Shown piece after piece: positions 47,292 to 56,343 of a DNA stretch of 64,000 nt. The notes beneath the pieces were generated by a model. That model made no database searches. It was not told where the DNA came from and saw only the letters and a program-made list of their open reading frames with translations. A program made the translations under genes and the position numbers. The first letter of the stretch is position 1. Each line of letters begins with the position of its first letter. The stretch covers positions 25,153-89,152 of the forward strand of contig CAJBEZ010000010.1 of the NCBI GenBank assembly GCA_903952205.1, read 5' to 3'. Source of the DNA: an uncultured Desulfomonile sp. (lineage in GTDB: Bacteria > Desulfobacterota > Desulfomonilia > Desulfomonilales > Desulfomonilaceae).

Positions 47292-47624
47292 ATGAAGGTC
47301 AAAAAAATAGATGGTATTACTGTTTTGGTAATAGGGGAGCGACTGGATGCCATTGACGGTCCAAAACTGAAAGATGTAGTAAAAGAACTCGCAAAGGAAA
47401 GCGGTCTCAATTTGGTTATAGATATGGAAAAGACTCTGGTTTTGGATAGCACTGGTTGCGGGGGGCTTGTTTCATCACTGAAAACCTTATTGAATAATGA
47501 CGGACAAATGAGAATTGCCGGACCTAACCCAAAATGTCTTGAGATTTTACGTATGACTAGGCTTCATAGGATTTTTGAAATTTACGATTCCCTAGAGAGT
47601 GCTGTCCAATCATTGACTCCATAA
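47292..47624 (+). CDS. STAS-domain anti-sigma factor antagonist
   Basis: 110 residues spanning one STAS domain: VKKIDGITVLVIGERLDAIDG at the start, NLVIDMEKTLVLDSTGCGGLVSSLK with the phosphorylatable serine region (DSTG), and MRIAGPNPKCLEILRMTRLHRIFEIYDS at the end. Such proteins bind an anti-sigma kinase and release a sigma factor or control a PP2C phosphatase. No partner kinase is next to it. The start is the ATG at 47292; a nearby ribosome site is weak. Confidence 0.85.
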   Translation: MKVKKIDGITVLVIGERLDAIDGPKLKDVVKELAKESGLNLVIDMEKTLVLDSTGCGGLVSSLKTLLNNDGQMRIAGPNPKCLEILRMTRLHRIFEIYDSLESAVQSLTP

Positions 47625-47683
47625 CCCTTGAACACGCTCCCTGGTGGCACGTTGTGCGCCTTTACAATAACAGTCTCATGGAT

Positions 47684-47920
47684 CTAGAGTTTAGCGGTTT
47701 TTTCTCTTTTGGTGGAACCATGACGCTTTTTGAATTCCTTTTTGGCCTCTTTGTTCGCGAAATACTTTTCAAGGACGGAAGGTTTAATCTTGGGTTTGGG
47801 CTTCTGACCCTTCAACCTGGCTATCTCGTCTCGCAGTTCCTGAATCTGTTCCTGCTGGATCCGGATAATCTCCACAAGAGCCGTCCTGAAATATCTTGCA
47901 CAGTTCAGCGTCGTTTGCCA
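47684..47920 (-). mobile_element. Transposase N-terminal fragment (insertion sequence remnant)
   Basis: A frame ending at 47684 reads a Leu/Gln-rich coiled coil (EIIRIQQEQIQELRDEIARLKGQKPK) followed by a basic, Lys-rich stretch (PKIKPSVLEKYFANKEAKKEFKKRH). This is typical of the beginning of several DDE transposases. The part upstream of about 47,920 belongs to the HD-protein frame instead, so the two are joined at a junction and neither is complete. No terminal repeats were identified. Confidence 0.45.
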
Positions 47921-48354
47921 AAATCTGTTCACCAGTTTTTTCATAGTTAAAGAACTGGAATTTATCAGTATCATTCTCTTGGTAATCGTTTTCGGGTCGC
48001 CCTAATTTGGCTTCGACCGCGATAATCAGCTTGTCGCGAAAGAATTTCTCTACGGCATTTTCCATTGCGTGAGAAAACGGATAATGACCAATGTCATGAA
48101 GGAGACCGGCTAGACGATAAAGGACGATGTCTTTATCCTTTAGCAAGTCACTCGCATTGGAGTTCCGCAACGCTTCGAGAATCCACCCGGTTGCCTGTCT
48201 GCCAATTGGGTTGGTTTTTCCCGGCCACTCGTTGATAATTATTTTATAGCTGTTTAAGCCTGCTTGATTTTTAATTACGGAGAATTCGCCACAATAAGAA
48301 ATTTCATGAGCTACTATGTTCTTCAGTTAAGGCAAAATGCCATTCTTCAACCAT
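47784..48354 (-). pseudogene. Truncated, frameshifted HD-domain phosphohydrolase
   Basis: The frame ending at 47784 contains the HD motif RLAGLLHDIGHYPFSHAMENAVEKFF, as in dGTPase/SAMHD1-like proteins. It is open from 48326 without an ATG, while a short frame starting at the ATG at 48354 (MVEEWHFALTEEHSS) would join it with a one-base shift. At the 3' end the sequence runs into the transposase-like segment after NYEKTGEQILANDAELCKIF. It is thus broken at both ends and unlikely to be functional. Confidence 0.55.
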
Positions 48355-48434
48355 CTGATGTTGTTTCATTTTTTTATTGCACCAACGTCCGGCGGATTTG
48401 GTGCAATGGGAGACTGGTGCAATAAACTATTCGA

Positions 48435-48767
48435 TCATTCATCCAATACCTTTTGGGTCTGTTCTTCCAGTGTGGGTATTTTTTCCTGAATCGCATTCCA
48501 TACCGTCTCAAGTTTGACACCAAAGTAATCGTGGATGAGAATGTTACGGAAGCCTATTAGCTTGACCCATTCTATTCCTTCAAATCTAGATTTGATGTTC
48601 TCAGGAAGGCGTTTCGCCGCCTCGCCAATTATCTCAAAGTTTCGGATGACTGCGTCCTGAGTTTTGAAGTCGGACACAAATTCATCGAATGACATTCCAT
48701 CTGTGTAACGTCGAATCTTGTGGCAGGATTCAAGAATGTCATCGAGGTACAGTCTATAATCCCGCAT
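48435..48767 (-). CDS. HepT-like toxin (DUF86 ribonuclease, type VII toxin-antitoxin)
   Basis: 110 residues from the ATG at 48767 (the frame extends to 48782). HepT hallmarks: the HEPN motif RNILIHDYF (R-X4-H-X-Y), the site that is AMPylated by the partner, and the [10 protein letters not shown] helix. It cleaves RNA when not modified. It overlaps the nucleotidyltransferase gene, the standard operon arrangement. Confidence 0.88.
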   Translation of the reverse strand: MRDYRLYLDDILESCHKIRRYTDGMSFDEFVSDFKTQDAVIRNFEIIGEAAKRLPENIKSRFEGIEWVKLIGFRNILIHDYFGVKLETVWNAIQEKIPTLEEQTQKVLDE

Positions 48768-49083
48768 AAACTGTCTCCTCAAGGATAGTCGAACGTATCC
48801 TGGGTTTAATGGTGTCCTTAATGACCAGATCGACCTGCGAATCGAATAGTTTTTCCAAAAAGAATTTTAGGTCAAAATAATTGTCAAATGTGGGGTCATC
48901 AAATTCAACGAGAAAATCCAGGTCACTGGTCTCAGTCTGCTCCCTTCGGGCGCATGAACCAAACACGCCAAGTTGACGAACCCCAAAACTCAAGATTATG
49001 TCCCTGTTTTCTTCCAGTGTCTTGAGGATGTTTTCCGGATTCATGGTCTCAAAGTTCTTCAACTTAATGGATTCTATTTTCAT
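48754..49083 (-). CDS. MntA-like nucleotidyltransferase antitoxin
   Basis: 109 residues of the minimal nucleotidyltransferase (MNT) family. The catalytic motif is [22 protein letters not shown] (GSx10DxD), with a third Asp in SQVDLVIKD. In the characterised pair it inactivates HepT by adding AMP to the tyrosine of R-X4-H-X-Y. Start may be the ATG at 49083 or the in-frame ATG at 49044 (MNPENIL). It precedes and overlaps hepT. Confidence 0.88.
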   Translation of the reverse strand: MKIESIKLKNFETMNPENILKTLEENRDIILSFGVRQLGVFGSCARREQTETSDLDFLVEFDDPTFDNYFDLKFFLEKLFDSQVDLVIKDTIKPRIRSTILEETVYAGL

Positions 49084-49202
49084 GGTTTTTCTCGCAATTC
49101 ATCTTTATTTATGTATTGTTTCTGACAATAACCGCGCTGGATCTGACTGATTGGAATACCTTAAACCTAGATTATTACTAATCTACTTATCCTATTCAAG
49201 AA

Positions 49203-49536
49203 TCACCGCCCTGGTCTTGGTAATATTATCGACAACGCCACTACATCCGGTGGGAATAGTGGCTTGATGTTTATCCGCTGGGACTTAATCGTTTTTCGCA
49301 ATCGCTCGTGAGCCTGTTGCAGTTCCGACGCCCTTTCGGTGAGCAGATCCTGTATTCTTGAGTTGATATCGTCAAAATTTCCCAAAACCTGGTTAAGCCA
49401 CTCACGTTTTTCAGCGTCAGAGACGTTTCCCGACGATGTGACCGTATCAAGGAGCTTCAAGGCTTCTGTCGGCGAATACCATTTCTCTGAAGGCGGGATC
49501 CCACTAAATCCTGAGACAATGCACTCTTCCGCCAGC
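49203..49536 (-). pseudogene. C-terminal fragment of an SNF2-type helicase
   Basis: About 110 codons in one frame, open without start from about 49,536, encode EKWYSPTEALKLLDTV and a C-terminal AHERLRKTIKSQ....PLFPPDVVALSIILP. This matches the far C terminus of SNF2-family helicases associated with defence islands (the helix with a His-x-Arg and the PPDVxG/A-xxxLP end). Everything upstream has been replaced by the macrodomain gene. A remnant. Confidence 0.55.
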
Positions 49537-49538
49537 GG

Positions 49539-49994
49539 TCAACCTGTCGGTTCAAAAAGCTTGACTTCTACATCCGGAGCCTTCGCAAAGGCCTCTTCTA
49601 TAATCACCCGAACCTTCTCCCAGTCGAGCCCCCCTAATCCACAACCCAGGGGCGGAATTGCGATGGAACGTATATTACGATTGCGCACCTCCGCTACCAG
49701 CTCTTTGGATCCGTCCACGATATCTTCATAATGGCTGCGGTCACGCCAATGGCGTTTGGTGGGGAAGTTGATGATATAACGAGGATTGAAAATATGACCT
49801 GTTTCGAAAACAAACATCCGCCCGGGGCCAATTTCGCTGTGACGGCATGCGGATTCATAGGCCTTAAAATTTTCTGGAAACTCCTTCTTGAATTGCAAAG
49901 CGAGGCCTTTACCCATCACACCATCACAGTTGACCGCATTTACCATGGCCTCCGTATCGGCCTTTAGAATGTTTCCGCAGGTTAATTCAATCAT
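49539..49994 (-). CDS. DarG-like macrodomain protein (no DarT partner seen)
   Basis: 151 residues from the ATG at 49994 (frame extends to 50054). Macrodomain motifs: IELTCGNILKADTEAMVNAVNCDGVMGKGLALQFKKEFP, PGRMFVFETG, YIINFPTKRHWRDRSHYEDI and IAIPPLGCGLGGLDW. These are specific for the DarG/TarG thymidine-ADP-ribose-removing antitoxins and relatives. DarG normally has a second, C-terminal domain and is preceded by the toxin DarT. Here the protein ends just after the macrodomain and no DarT is adjacent, so it is an orphan, possibly truncated where the helicase fragment begins. Confidence 0.8.
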   Translation of the reverse strand: MIELTCGNILKADTEAMVNAVNCDGVMGKGLALQFKKEFPENFKAYESACRHSEIGPGRMFVFETGHIFNPRYIINFPTKRHWRDRSHYEDIVDGSKELVAEVRNRNIRSIAIPPLGCGLGGLDWEKVRVIIEEAFAKAPDVEVKLFEPTG

Positions 49995-50190
49995 CTTCGT
50001 TTCTATCGACTCAATAATACCAGTCGTTGCAAACCCTGACCAGAGTTGACACACAATGATCGATAAGAATCTTCATCGCTTGGCGCCTGCTCGTTCAAAG
50101 TAATCTGATCGGGAAACAGGCTATTCCAAACGATCAGAAAAAAGCAATCAAATTGAAAACAATGTAATTTGAAAGACTTTGCCCTGTGTA

Positions 50191-51013
50191 CCGATCAACG
50201 CCTTACGGCATCTGAGAAATATTCACCCCTTAACGCCAGCTTTAATAGCGTTTTCTTCTCGGTGCTCAACGCCTTACGGCATCTGAGAAATATTCACCCA
50301 TCACATAATACTCGTCTAACTCAATACCAACTAGTGCTCAACGCCTTACGGCATCTGAGAAATATTCACTGGTAACAACTTTCGCAATAGCAACTGTCCA
50401 GTGGTGCTCAACGCCTTACGGCATCTGAGAAATATTCACACCTCGTCCAACATTTTAACAGCTTGTTCTATTGTGTGCTCAACGCCTTACGGCATCTGAG
50501 AAATATTCACTCATACTTTCAATAGCCATAGCGTGCCAAGAAATAGGTGCTCAACGCCTTACGGCATCTGAGAAATATTCACCACGGCCACACTTCGGGC
50601 AAACCAAAACCTGTTTTTCAGCGTGCTCAACGCCTTACGGCATCTGAGAAATATTCACTCGGCCAAATGTTCCAGGAATTTGTGCAATCCCTAGTGCTCA
50701 ACGCCTTACGGCATCTGAGAAATATTCACTTCAATAATAAATCTCAGTGCATAGGATATATTGAGTGCTCAACGCCTTACGGCATCTGAGAAATATTCAC
50801 TTATTAACAAATGCGGTATCACGAGCCTTCTCTAGTGCTCAACGCCTTACGGCATCTGAGAAATATTCACTTTAGCGGCCTCTACACAGCCAACCCCATG
50901 AAAGCGTGCTCAACGCCTTACGGCATCTGAGAAATATTCACTGATACGGTAGCGGATACATAGTCAATGCCTCTTGTGTGCTCAACGCCTTACGGCATCT
51001 GAGAAATATTCAC
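50191..51013 (-). CRISPR. CRISPR array, 12 repeats and 11 spacers (MYXAN subtype)
   Basis: 36-base repeat; on the plus strand it begins GTGCTCAACGCCTTACGG and ends CTGAGAAATATTCAC, with spacers of 34-40 bases. Repeats start at 50191, 50262, 50334, 50404, 50475, 50547, 50623, 50694, 50765, 50835, 50906 and 50978. The first (50191) is degenerate at its left end, so it is probably leader-distal, and the leader is on the right next to cas2. Read on the minus strand the repeat ends in TTGAGCAC, a plausible 8-base 5' handle for Cas6-cut crRNA. The 11 other repeats look identical. Confidence 0.98.
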
Positions 51014-51300
51014 TGCGCCACTCTCAGACCGGCCCGGGATGTATATCCCTGGAATCTCTTTTCAAGGACTGGAATCCACGTTGGGCCGGTTGTGGCTATA
51101 ATCAATGTGATCACGTGCCTCCTAATTTACTGTTATTCTATAACACCCCATAATCCCCAATTTTTTTATGCATATTTATCAGAATCAAGTATTCCCTGGT
51201 AGAGCAACCGTCCATAACACACTGTCATGGTTAACGTTTACCTGTACCGACTCAATTTTGCATATGTAGGACAGCAGGAGCTTGAATCCAAAGAAACTGA
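51014..51300 (-). promoter_or_regulatory. Candidate CRISPR leader
   Basis: 287 bases between the last repeat and cas2. The inner part contains an 8-bp inverted repeat (ACCGGCCC at 51028-51035 with GGGCCGGT at 51083-51090), a GGGAT/ATCCC hairpin at 51035-51048, and a direct repeat CTGGAATC at 51049-51056 and 51069-51076 spaced exactly 20 bases. The outer part is AT-rich. On the minus strand a 34-codon frame (51114-51010) with AGGAGG nearby ends inside the first repeat. No promoter pair was assigned. Confidence 0.6.
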
Positions 51301-51600
51301 TTATACAATTTGAAATGTCGGTTGGTCTACCGACCAATCTCCTTTTGAATCACGGCTGCAGATACTTCGAGCACAGTTACTACACAAACCGATGACAAGA
51401 AGATCGTCTTCCAAATCCATGATCTTCGTCAATTCCCATTTAAGCCGCTCAACACAGCGTTTGCTGAGACGACAACGAAATACACTGAATTGAATTCTTT
51501 CCCCGTAACCCTTTAGGTGTTTGGCGACTTTCCTGAGTCTCTTGTCGTCACGCACATCGTAGCAAACGATATACCATGATTTCTTCTCGCCGGGTGTCAA
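51301..51600 (-). CDS. cas2: CRISPR-associated endonuclease Cas2
   Basis: 99 residues with the Cas2 ferredoxin-like fold: WYIVCYDVRDDKRLRKVAKHLKGYGERIQFSVFRCRLSKRC. The Asp in YDVRDDKR is the expected metal residue. Start is a TTG overlapping the Cas4-Cas1 stop by four bases (TTGA). A Cys-rich C-terminal stretch (IGLCSNCARSICSRD) is unusual. It forms the Cas1-Cas2 integrase used in spacer acquisition. Confidence 0.93.
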   Translation of the reverse strand: MTPGEKKSWYIVCYDVRDDKRLRKVAKHLKGYGERIQFSVFRCRLSKRCVERLKWELTKIMDLEDDLLVIGLCSNCARSICSRDSKGDWSVDQPTFQIV

Positions 51601-53246
51601 CGCAACCTCATTCTAGCAAAAAGCCCGGGCTGTCCTGTCCATTCCTTTTCCAAGAGTCGCGCCTCCAACTCGACCAGCCTATCGTAAGAGAGTGAGTATT
51701 GAGTCACAGGGTGTTTCCACTTTTCCTCAAGTCGTTTCTCAAATATCTCAATAGCCTTTTTTCGGCCCACATCGGATAGCCAAACGCGGCCCGATGTCAC
51801 ACTAAAATCCTCCACCAGGTTCCATTGCAAACGATTTACAGATCCCAAGAGTGGAATGTCCCAAACAGAAAGCCTAAACAACTCCATGAGGTCCAACACC
51901 AAAGGGTGAGCGGCAGATCTGGGAGTATGAAAAAATCCTATCGCAGGCTCTAAACCAACCGCGATAACAGCTCGTAGCACTGTGCTATACAGTAATGAGT
52001 ACCCAAAACCGAGCAGAGCGTTGAACCGATCTTTTGGTGGTCGTCTACTCCTCTTGGTAAATCTCAATTCACTTGGGACTTCATCTCTCAAGAGCGCAGG
52101 AAGAGCAGCGAAATAAGACCGCCCCGCCAAGCCCTCATAACCTCTCAGTTCATCAGGGCCCTTGGCGTGCGCAGCCTGTGCAAGGCACTCCCGTATTGTC
52201 TTTAAGGGCTCTATTAATTCAAGTGATTCACGATCCTGACCGCGAGTCGCGCGTAAGATATATCTGAGCCCCGATTCTATCTTGGCCATGACAAGTTTCT
52301 TAGCAAGATTCATACACACTACAGGATCAGAAAGCGCCTCGAATTGGCGCAGGCGTCGCTGAACAGCGCCAGCCCCCGGTGTAACGCCAGCCACATATCG
52401 CCCAGCCCCGGAGACGAAATGGACACTTATCCCGCTGTCCGCGCATAGATGTAGGGCCTGAGTAGTAATTTGAGGATAGCCGTGGATAACAAGCGACTGA
52501 ACCTCACTAAGCAAAACCGTTGTTTGTTTCCCGTCGGTGGAATCAATTTTTAGCGTATTACCTGAGCGCCCAATCCTTGCGCCGGGTTCAACAACGTGAA
52601 TGGTCTTGAGATCGCTGTTTGCGGGGAACAGTCTCAGCGGTTCCCAGTCCGGGTTGTTGACAAGGCGCTCTTCTTCGGGCAGACAAACTGGCGCCAAGGA
52701 GCATCTGACGCAAACACGATCATTTGTTGCAATCGGAGGTCTATCCTTAGCGCTGCGAAGATCTTGCGCCCTTTTTACAGCGTTAATTACCGATGCGCGA
52801 GCGGCTTGGTCCAAAAGTACTCGAACAGTCACGTTTTCCTGGTGGTACCGGATTCGGCCTTCAGGAACAGCTCGTCCGGAATGTTCCTCGAGTAGCATGG
52901 CGTAGGCTGACACCTGTAGAGCGTCTGAAGGCCAGGCTTTAGGAATTTTACCTTCTCGGTGTGGTTTCCCTCTTTTGTGCTCATACGGGATTACGCTCCC
53001 ATCTACTCGCTTCAGGCAGTCGACTTTTCCAATGAGGCCGAGATTTTCGCTGGCCATCTCCAGGATCGACCAAGTACCGTCCTCTTCCTGAGCTTTTTCG
53101 AGATTCTCGTGGAGGGTCCGTCCCGCATAGACAGACGCGTCAGCCAAACGAATTTCTTCGACCTCCTCGAGGTAGAAAAGGCGCTCACAATAAGCCAGCG
53201 CATGTAGCGCCATGACACGGATTAAACTGGAGTCCTGAACAATCAT
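51597..53246 (-). CDS. Cas4-Cas1 fusion protein
   Basis: 549 residues. N-terminal Cas4 (about 1-200): first cluster cysteine Cys20 (AYCERLFYL), RecB-type nuclease residues in GKVDCLKR and EHKRGK, and the three C-terminal cysteines in CVRCSLAPVC. C-terminal Cas1 (about 215-549): the beta domain (TIHVVEPGARIGRSGNTLKI) and the helical integrase with GFFHTPRSAAHPLVLDLMELFR (437-458) carrying the conserved His440 and acidic residues. Cas4 trims prespacers and selects the PAM end; Cas1 integrates. The fusion is a feature of MYXAN and I-G/I-U systems. Confidence 0.95.
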   Translation of the reverse strand: MIVQDSSLIRVMALHALAYCERLFYLEEVEEIRLADASVYAGRTLHENLEKAQEEDGTWSILEMASENLGLIGKVDCLKRVDGSVIPYEHKRGKPHREGKIPKAWPSDALQVSAYAMLLEEHSGRAVPEGRIRYHQENVTVRVLLDQAARASVINAVKRAQDLRSAKDRPPIATNDRVCVRCSLAPVCLPEEERLVNNPDWEPLRLFPANSDLKTIHVVEPGARIGRSGNTLKIDSTDGKQTTVLLSEVQSLVIHGYPQITTQALHLCADSGISVHFVSGAGRYVAGVTPGAGAVQRRLRQFEALSDPVVCMNLAKKLVMAKIESGLRYILRATRGQDRESLELIEPLKTIRECLAQAAHAKGPDELRGYEGLAGRSYFAALPALLRDEVPSELRFTKRSRRPPKDRFNALLGFGYSLLYSTVLRAVIAVGLEPAIGFFHTPRSAAHPLVLDLMELFRLSVWDIPLLGSVNRLQWNLVEDFSVTSGRVWLSDVGRKKAIEIFEKRLEEKWKHPVTQYSLSYDRLVELEARLLEKEWTGQPGLFARMRLR

Positions 53247-53255
53247 CTTAATTAG

Positions 53256-53879
53256 TTAACTTTTTGGGCCTATAGTGATCCAACGCTTATCTTCTCTGTG
53301 TGGTTCGTGCAAAGGGTTCTCTGTTAGACTAAATTGGCGCCAGCAAGTTTTCTCGGATCCAACGTGATCCACCCACACGGGTAAAGGATAATGTCCCGTA
53401 CGATCATGAGTTAGCCATAAGCCGACTCTATCCAACCTGTCGAATACACTCACGTCGTTAACCATATCCCTGCTCTCACCGAAGCTCAAACCGCCAAAAC
53501 GATCAATCTGAGATGGATTATGAGTGGCAATTTCAATTAAATCAGACAGAGCGCCTTCTTCAACCCATACGGCAAAACTCAAACCAGTCAAGATCTCCTG
53601 ATAGTCTGGAGTTTTGTTATTGCCGATTCCTGGCCCCAGCTTCTTTGTTTTGATTCGCCATTTGGTTCTGAGGAGGATGGAGACAGAAGGTCTGCACAGT
53701 ATGGCTACGGCCAATCTAGTACCAATATGGGTATTACGATCTTCTTCCCCCACTAACGAAAGCAAGAATCCATAAACAGTAGATGGAGGCGCAAGACGCT
53801 CGCTTTCCAGGAACTGCCTAGAATATGGTTTGCGAAGGCTACAAAAAGGTACCGAAACTTTGAGGCACATAGAAGGCAT
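53256..53879 (-). CDS. cas5: Cas5 (DevS/Cmx5 type)
   Basis: 207 residues with the Cas5 N-terminal RAMP signature region VSVPFCSLRKPYSRQFLESERLAPPSTVYGFLLSLVG. It caps the 5' handle of crRNA in the Cascade-like effector. Located between cas7 and cas4-cas1 with 9-12 base gaps. The match to the Myxococcus DevS group is inferred from gene order and the neighbouring Cas6/Cas8 types. Confidence 0.88.
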   Translation of the reverse strand: MPSMCLKVSVPFCSLRKPYSRQFLESERLAPPSTVYGFLLSLVGEEDRNTHIGTRLAVAILCRPSVSILLRTKWRIKTKKLGPGIGNNKTPDYQEILTGLSFAVWVEEGALSDLIEIATHNPSQIDRFGGLSFGESRDMVNDVSVFDRLDRVGLWLTHDRTGHYPLPVWVDHVGSEKTCWRQFSLTENPLHEPHREDKRWITIGPKS

Positions 53880-53890
53880 ACGAATATCTC

Positions 53891-54766
53891 CTATATTTCA
53901 AGCAGTTGCTTAATCTTCACAACACAACTAGAAACTGCCTGTTTTATCCCATCGTATCGGTGAGCGGCGTCCAAGCTTTTGACTGAATCGTTTCTCGATA
54001 TTGGGCCACCTATAAACAACTCGTTAGCCTCGATGTCGCGGTTCCTGACACGGCTAACCATCCCCGGCGCAACCAGCTCATCGTTTGGACCCAACTCGAA
54101 GCAATAAAGTATTCTTGGCGCTGGATCATGAGTTATTCGAAGGACAATAGATTCCGGCGAGAAATCGAAAAGGAATCGACTTTGGTTTCCTGCAACCTCT
54201 CCAAGATCACACACAGCCTGGATAGCATTCAATGCCCGATCCTTGATGCGCAGTCGCTCAGGCGTTAGTGCAAAACCGTATTGATATCTCGTTGAATGGC
54301 ATTCTGTTCCGTAAAGACTCGTGCGATCCTTCACACCACTTTTTGCATTGAATGTTATATCTCCGGCAAATGGTGTCAATGAAATCGCACGGGCTATTTC
54401 GAGCACACCACGTCTCTTGTCAGCCTTTCCTTTTTCACCTTCAGTCTTACCACCCTCAGCTCTCATGTATCCAAGCATGTCATCATCAATGAATGTTTCA
54501 CCTTCCTTTGATGACCATCCTTGCCAGTTAGGGTCCTGCCATTCAAACTCTTCTTTCGCATCGATCCATTTCCTGTTAACTGGAATACCAGAAGTCTGCC
54601 AATAGTATCGCATAGCCCATCTAATGGCTTCTGCAGACACAGTAGTATGAACTTGATCGTTCCACATGATTTTTTGAAGGGTGGTAATATTCCCTTCGTT
54701 TTCTCCTCGGTTATTAGCCGCTATTCCATTATGAGTGACCACTGCGCCAAACACGTGAAGAGCCAT
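53891..54766 (-). CDS. cas7: Cas7 (DevR type)
   Basis: 291 residues. The N terminus HVFGAVVTHNGIAANNRGENEGNITTLQKI and the following AIRWAMRYYWQ are characteristic of the DevR/Csa2-Cst2 family of Cas7 backbone proteins; a C-terminal GGPISRNDSVKSLDAA is also typical. It polymerises along crRNA. The ATG overlaps the Cas8 stop by one base (TAATG). Confidence 0.9.
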   Translation of the reverse strand: MALHVFGAVVTHNGIAANNRGENEGNITTLQKIMWNDQVHTTVSAEAIRWAMRYYWQTSGIPVNRKWIDAKEEFEWQDPNWQGWSSKEGETFIDDDMLGYMRAEGGKTEGEKGKADKRRGVLEIARAISLTPFAGDITFNAKSGVKDRTSLYGTECHSTRYQYGFALTPERLRIKDRALNAIQAVCDLGEVAGNQSRFLFDFSPESIVLRITHDPAPRILYCFELGPNDELVAPGMVSRVRNRDIEANELFIGGPISRNDSVKSLDAAHRYDGIKQAVSSCVVKIKQLLEI

Positions 54767-56343
54767 TATTGTTCGTCCTCCCCATTATTTATTTGATCTT
54801 CTGTATCGAGTTCATCTGCGCCTTTGCCGGCATAGGATGCGAGGCCCAGCAAAGCCAAGTCTCTAGATCGCTGCCAATCTTCCGCTAGATAGAGATGCAG
54901 GATTTTTCCCCATTGCGCCTGGAGCGTTTTGTTTAACCCACCACGGGCGAAAAGGTCGGCCAGTTCAGCTCTAAGTGTCTGGGCATTTTTTGCTCGCATG
55001 AGACCGGATCGCATCTTTTCAAATTCTCTGTCAAAGCGAATGGTTTCACCACGTTGCGTGGCCTGCGACGCTAAAGCGCCATATCTGTTTCTTATAGCGG
55101 AATGAATTGCTTGAACAAAAAATTTGTCTGCTTCAAACGTCCAGGGCATCTTCTCAATCATTTGGTTAAGTCCCCCTTTCTCGAAACTGACCAGTTTTGC
55201 TAGTTTTGTTGAACGCATTAGTTGGTGAAAATCTAGGAACCATTCTTTTTGTGTAGCTATGTTTTCGGCAATTAGACCTCGGACTAAATTAGTGAAGACA
55301 ATATAGGTATCTGAGCTATCCAAATTCTTCTTGTCTGATTTTTTTTGGGTTATTTTTATATTGTTCGGCATAATCGAGACAGCAAGTTCAAAAAGGTCTA
55401 GTGTATTTTTATGCACGTGTTCGAGGGTAATCACGCTTGTTCTGTTAGTTTGCTGCTTGTCCCATCCAATCTTGCCCATGGTGAAAACCGTGCACCCATC
55501 GATGCCGAGATCGTCCATCGAGTTGTCAGCTTTGAGTACGAGCAGGGTGGATAGCGCCGCTTCACTCAAACCATCAGCCGCAAGTCTTTCAATAGGGGCC
55601 CGGAGATAATTTGGATAAACCCTTGAATATTTTATTAGGTCCTTTACATAAGGAAAACAAATTGCCACAGACCTGCCAGGATCAAATTTACCGTCAGCAT
55701 TTTTGTGCTTTAATTTGATATAAACGGCTGCAGCGGATGCAAACAACAGGCACAGGAATTTCCCAGGCGTTTCTTCTATTTCAGTACCCGCTAAAACACT
55801 GTGTCTTTGCGCAGCGCCGGGAAAAAGCCAAGTTTTGATTGGAATTGACTTTTGCAGAACGCCTTTCTGTCCGACGAATAGAGACGCGGCTTCAGCATGG
55901 GCATAAGGCTTCACTAAAGGTCTATAATCCACTACAACTATTTGATTATCCATGAGAAGTGAGGCTGATCTTCGGCTTGTGCCTTTTGGAATTTTATTTT
56001 GTTTGTTGTGTTGCAGGAAACTGCCTAGTATGGCCTCGGATATTTGCATTCTGTGGATATCGCCCAAACCTGATCCACGGTGCGCAGCGAGATCAATCAG
56101 TCCTTCGGGAGAGCTTTTAGTGTAGCTGAAAGCTTCTCTGAAAAAGGTGTCGAATGATTCAAAGGGGTCATTGTCCCATTTTATCGCTACGCTTGTTGAT
56201 GATAGGTCGAAGACCAAACTCTTGAACATACCATTGTCTGTTAATCGTTGTACGGTCATGTAAAGTCCGGCCAATCCCACACGATGGATGAAGGTCATGC
56301 CCGGATCGAACAAATTTATTGTTAACTGATTCAACTTTTCCAT
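54766..56343 (-). CDS. Cas8 (Cas8a1/Csx13-Cmx8, MYXAN type)
   Basis: 525 residues. The start LTINLFDPGMTFIHRVGLAGLYMTVQRL is the Csx13-type N-terminal signature. The central and C-terminal parts (for example HAEAASLFVGQKGVL, FVQAIHSAIRNRYGAL) follow the two-domain layout of this family. It should be the large subunit recognising the PAM and recruiting Cas3. Its start overlaps the Cas3 stop by 13 bases. Confidence 0.82.
   Translation of the reverse strand: MEKLNQLTINLFDPGMTFIHRVGLAGLYMTVQRLTDNGMFKSLVFDLSSTSVAIKWDNDPFESFDTFFREAFSYTKSSPEGLIDLAAHRGSGLGDIHRMQISEAILGSFLQHNKQNKIPKGTSRRSASLLMDNQIVVVDYRPLVKPYAHAEAASLFVGQKGVLQKSIPIKTWLFPGAAQRHSVLAGTEIEETPGKFLCLLFASAAAVYIKLKHKNADGKFDPGRSVAICFPYVKDLIKYSRVYPNYLRAPIERLAADGLSEAALSTLLVLKADNSMDDLGIDGCTVFTMGKIGWDKQQTNRTSVITLEHVHKNTLDLFELAVSIMPNNIKITQKKSDKKNLDSSDTYIVFTNLVRGLIAENIATQKEWFLDFHQLMRSTKLAKLVSFEKGGLNQMIEKMPWTFEADKFFVQAIHSAIRNRYGALASQATQRGETIRFDREFEKMRSGLMRAKNAQTLRAELADLFARGGLNKTLQAQWGKILHLYLAEDWQRSRDLALLGLASYAGKGADELDTEDQINNGEDEQ

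Noticed and set aside
47641..47665. TGGCAC-like bases as a sigma54 promoter
   Set aside because: The -12 element does not match TTGCA/T at the required spacing.
50169..51202. Plus-strand frames repeating VLNALRHLRNIH
   Set aside because: These are translations of the CRISPR repeats, not protein genes.
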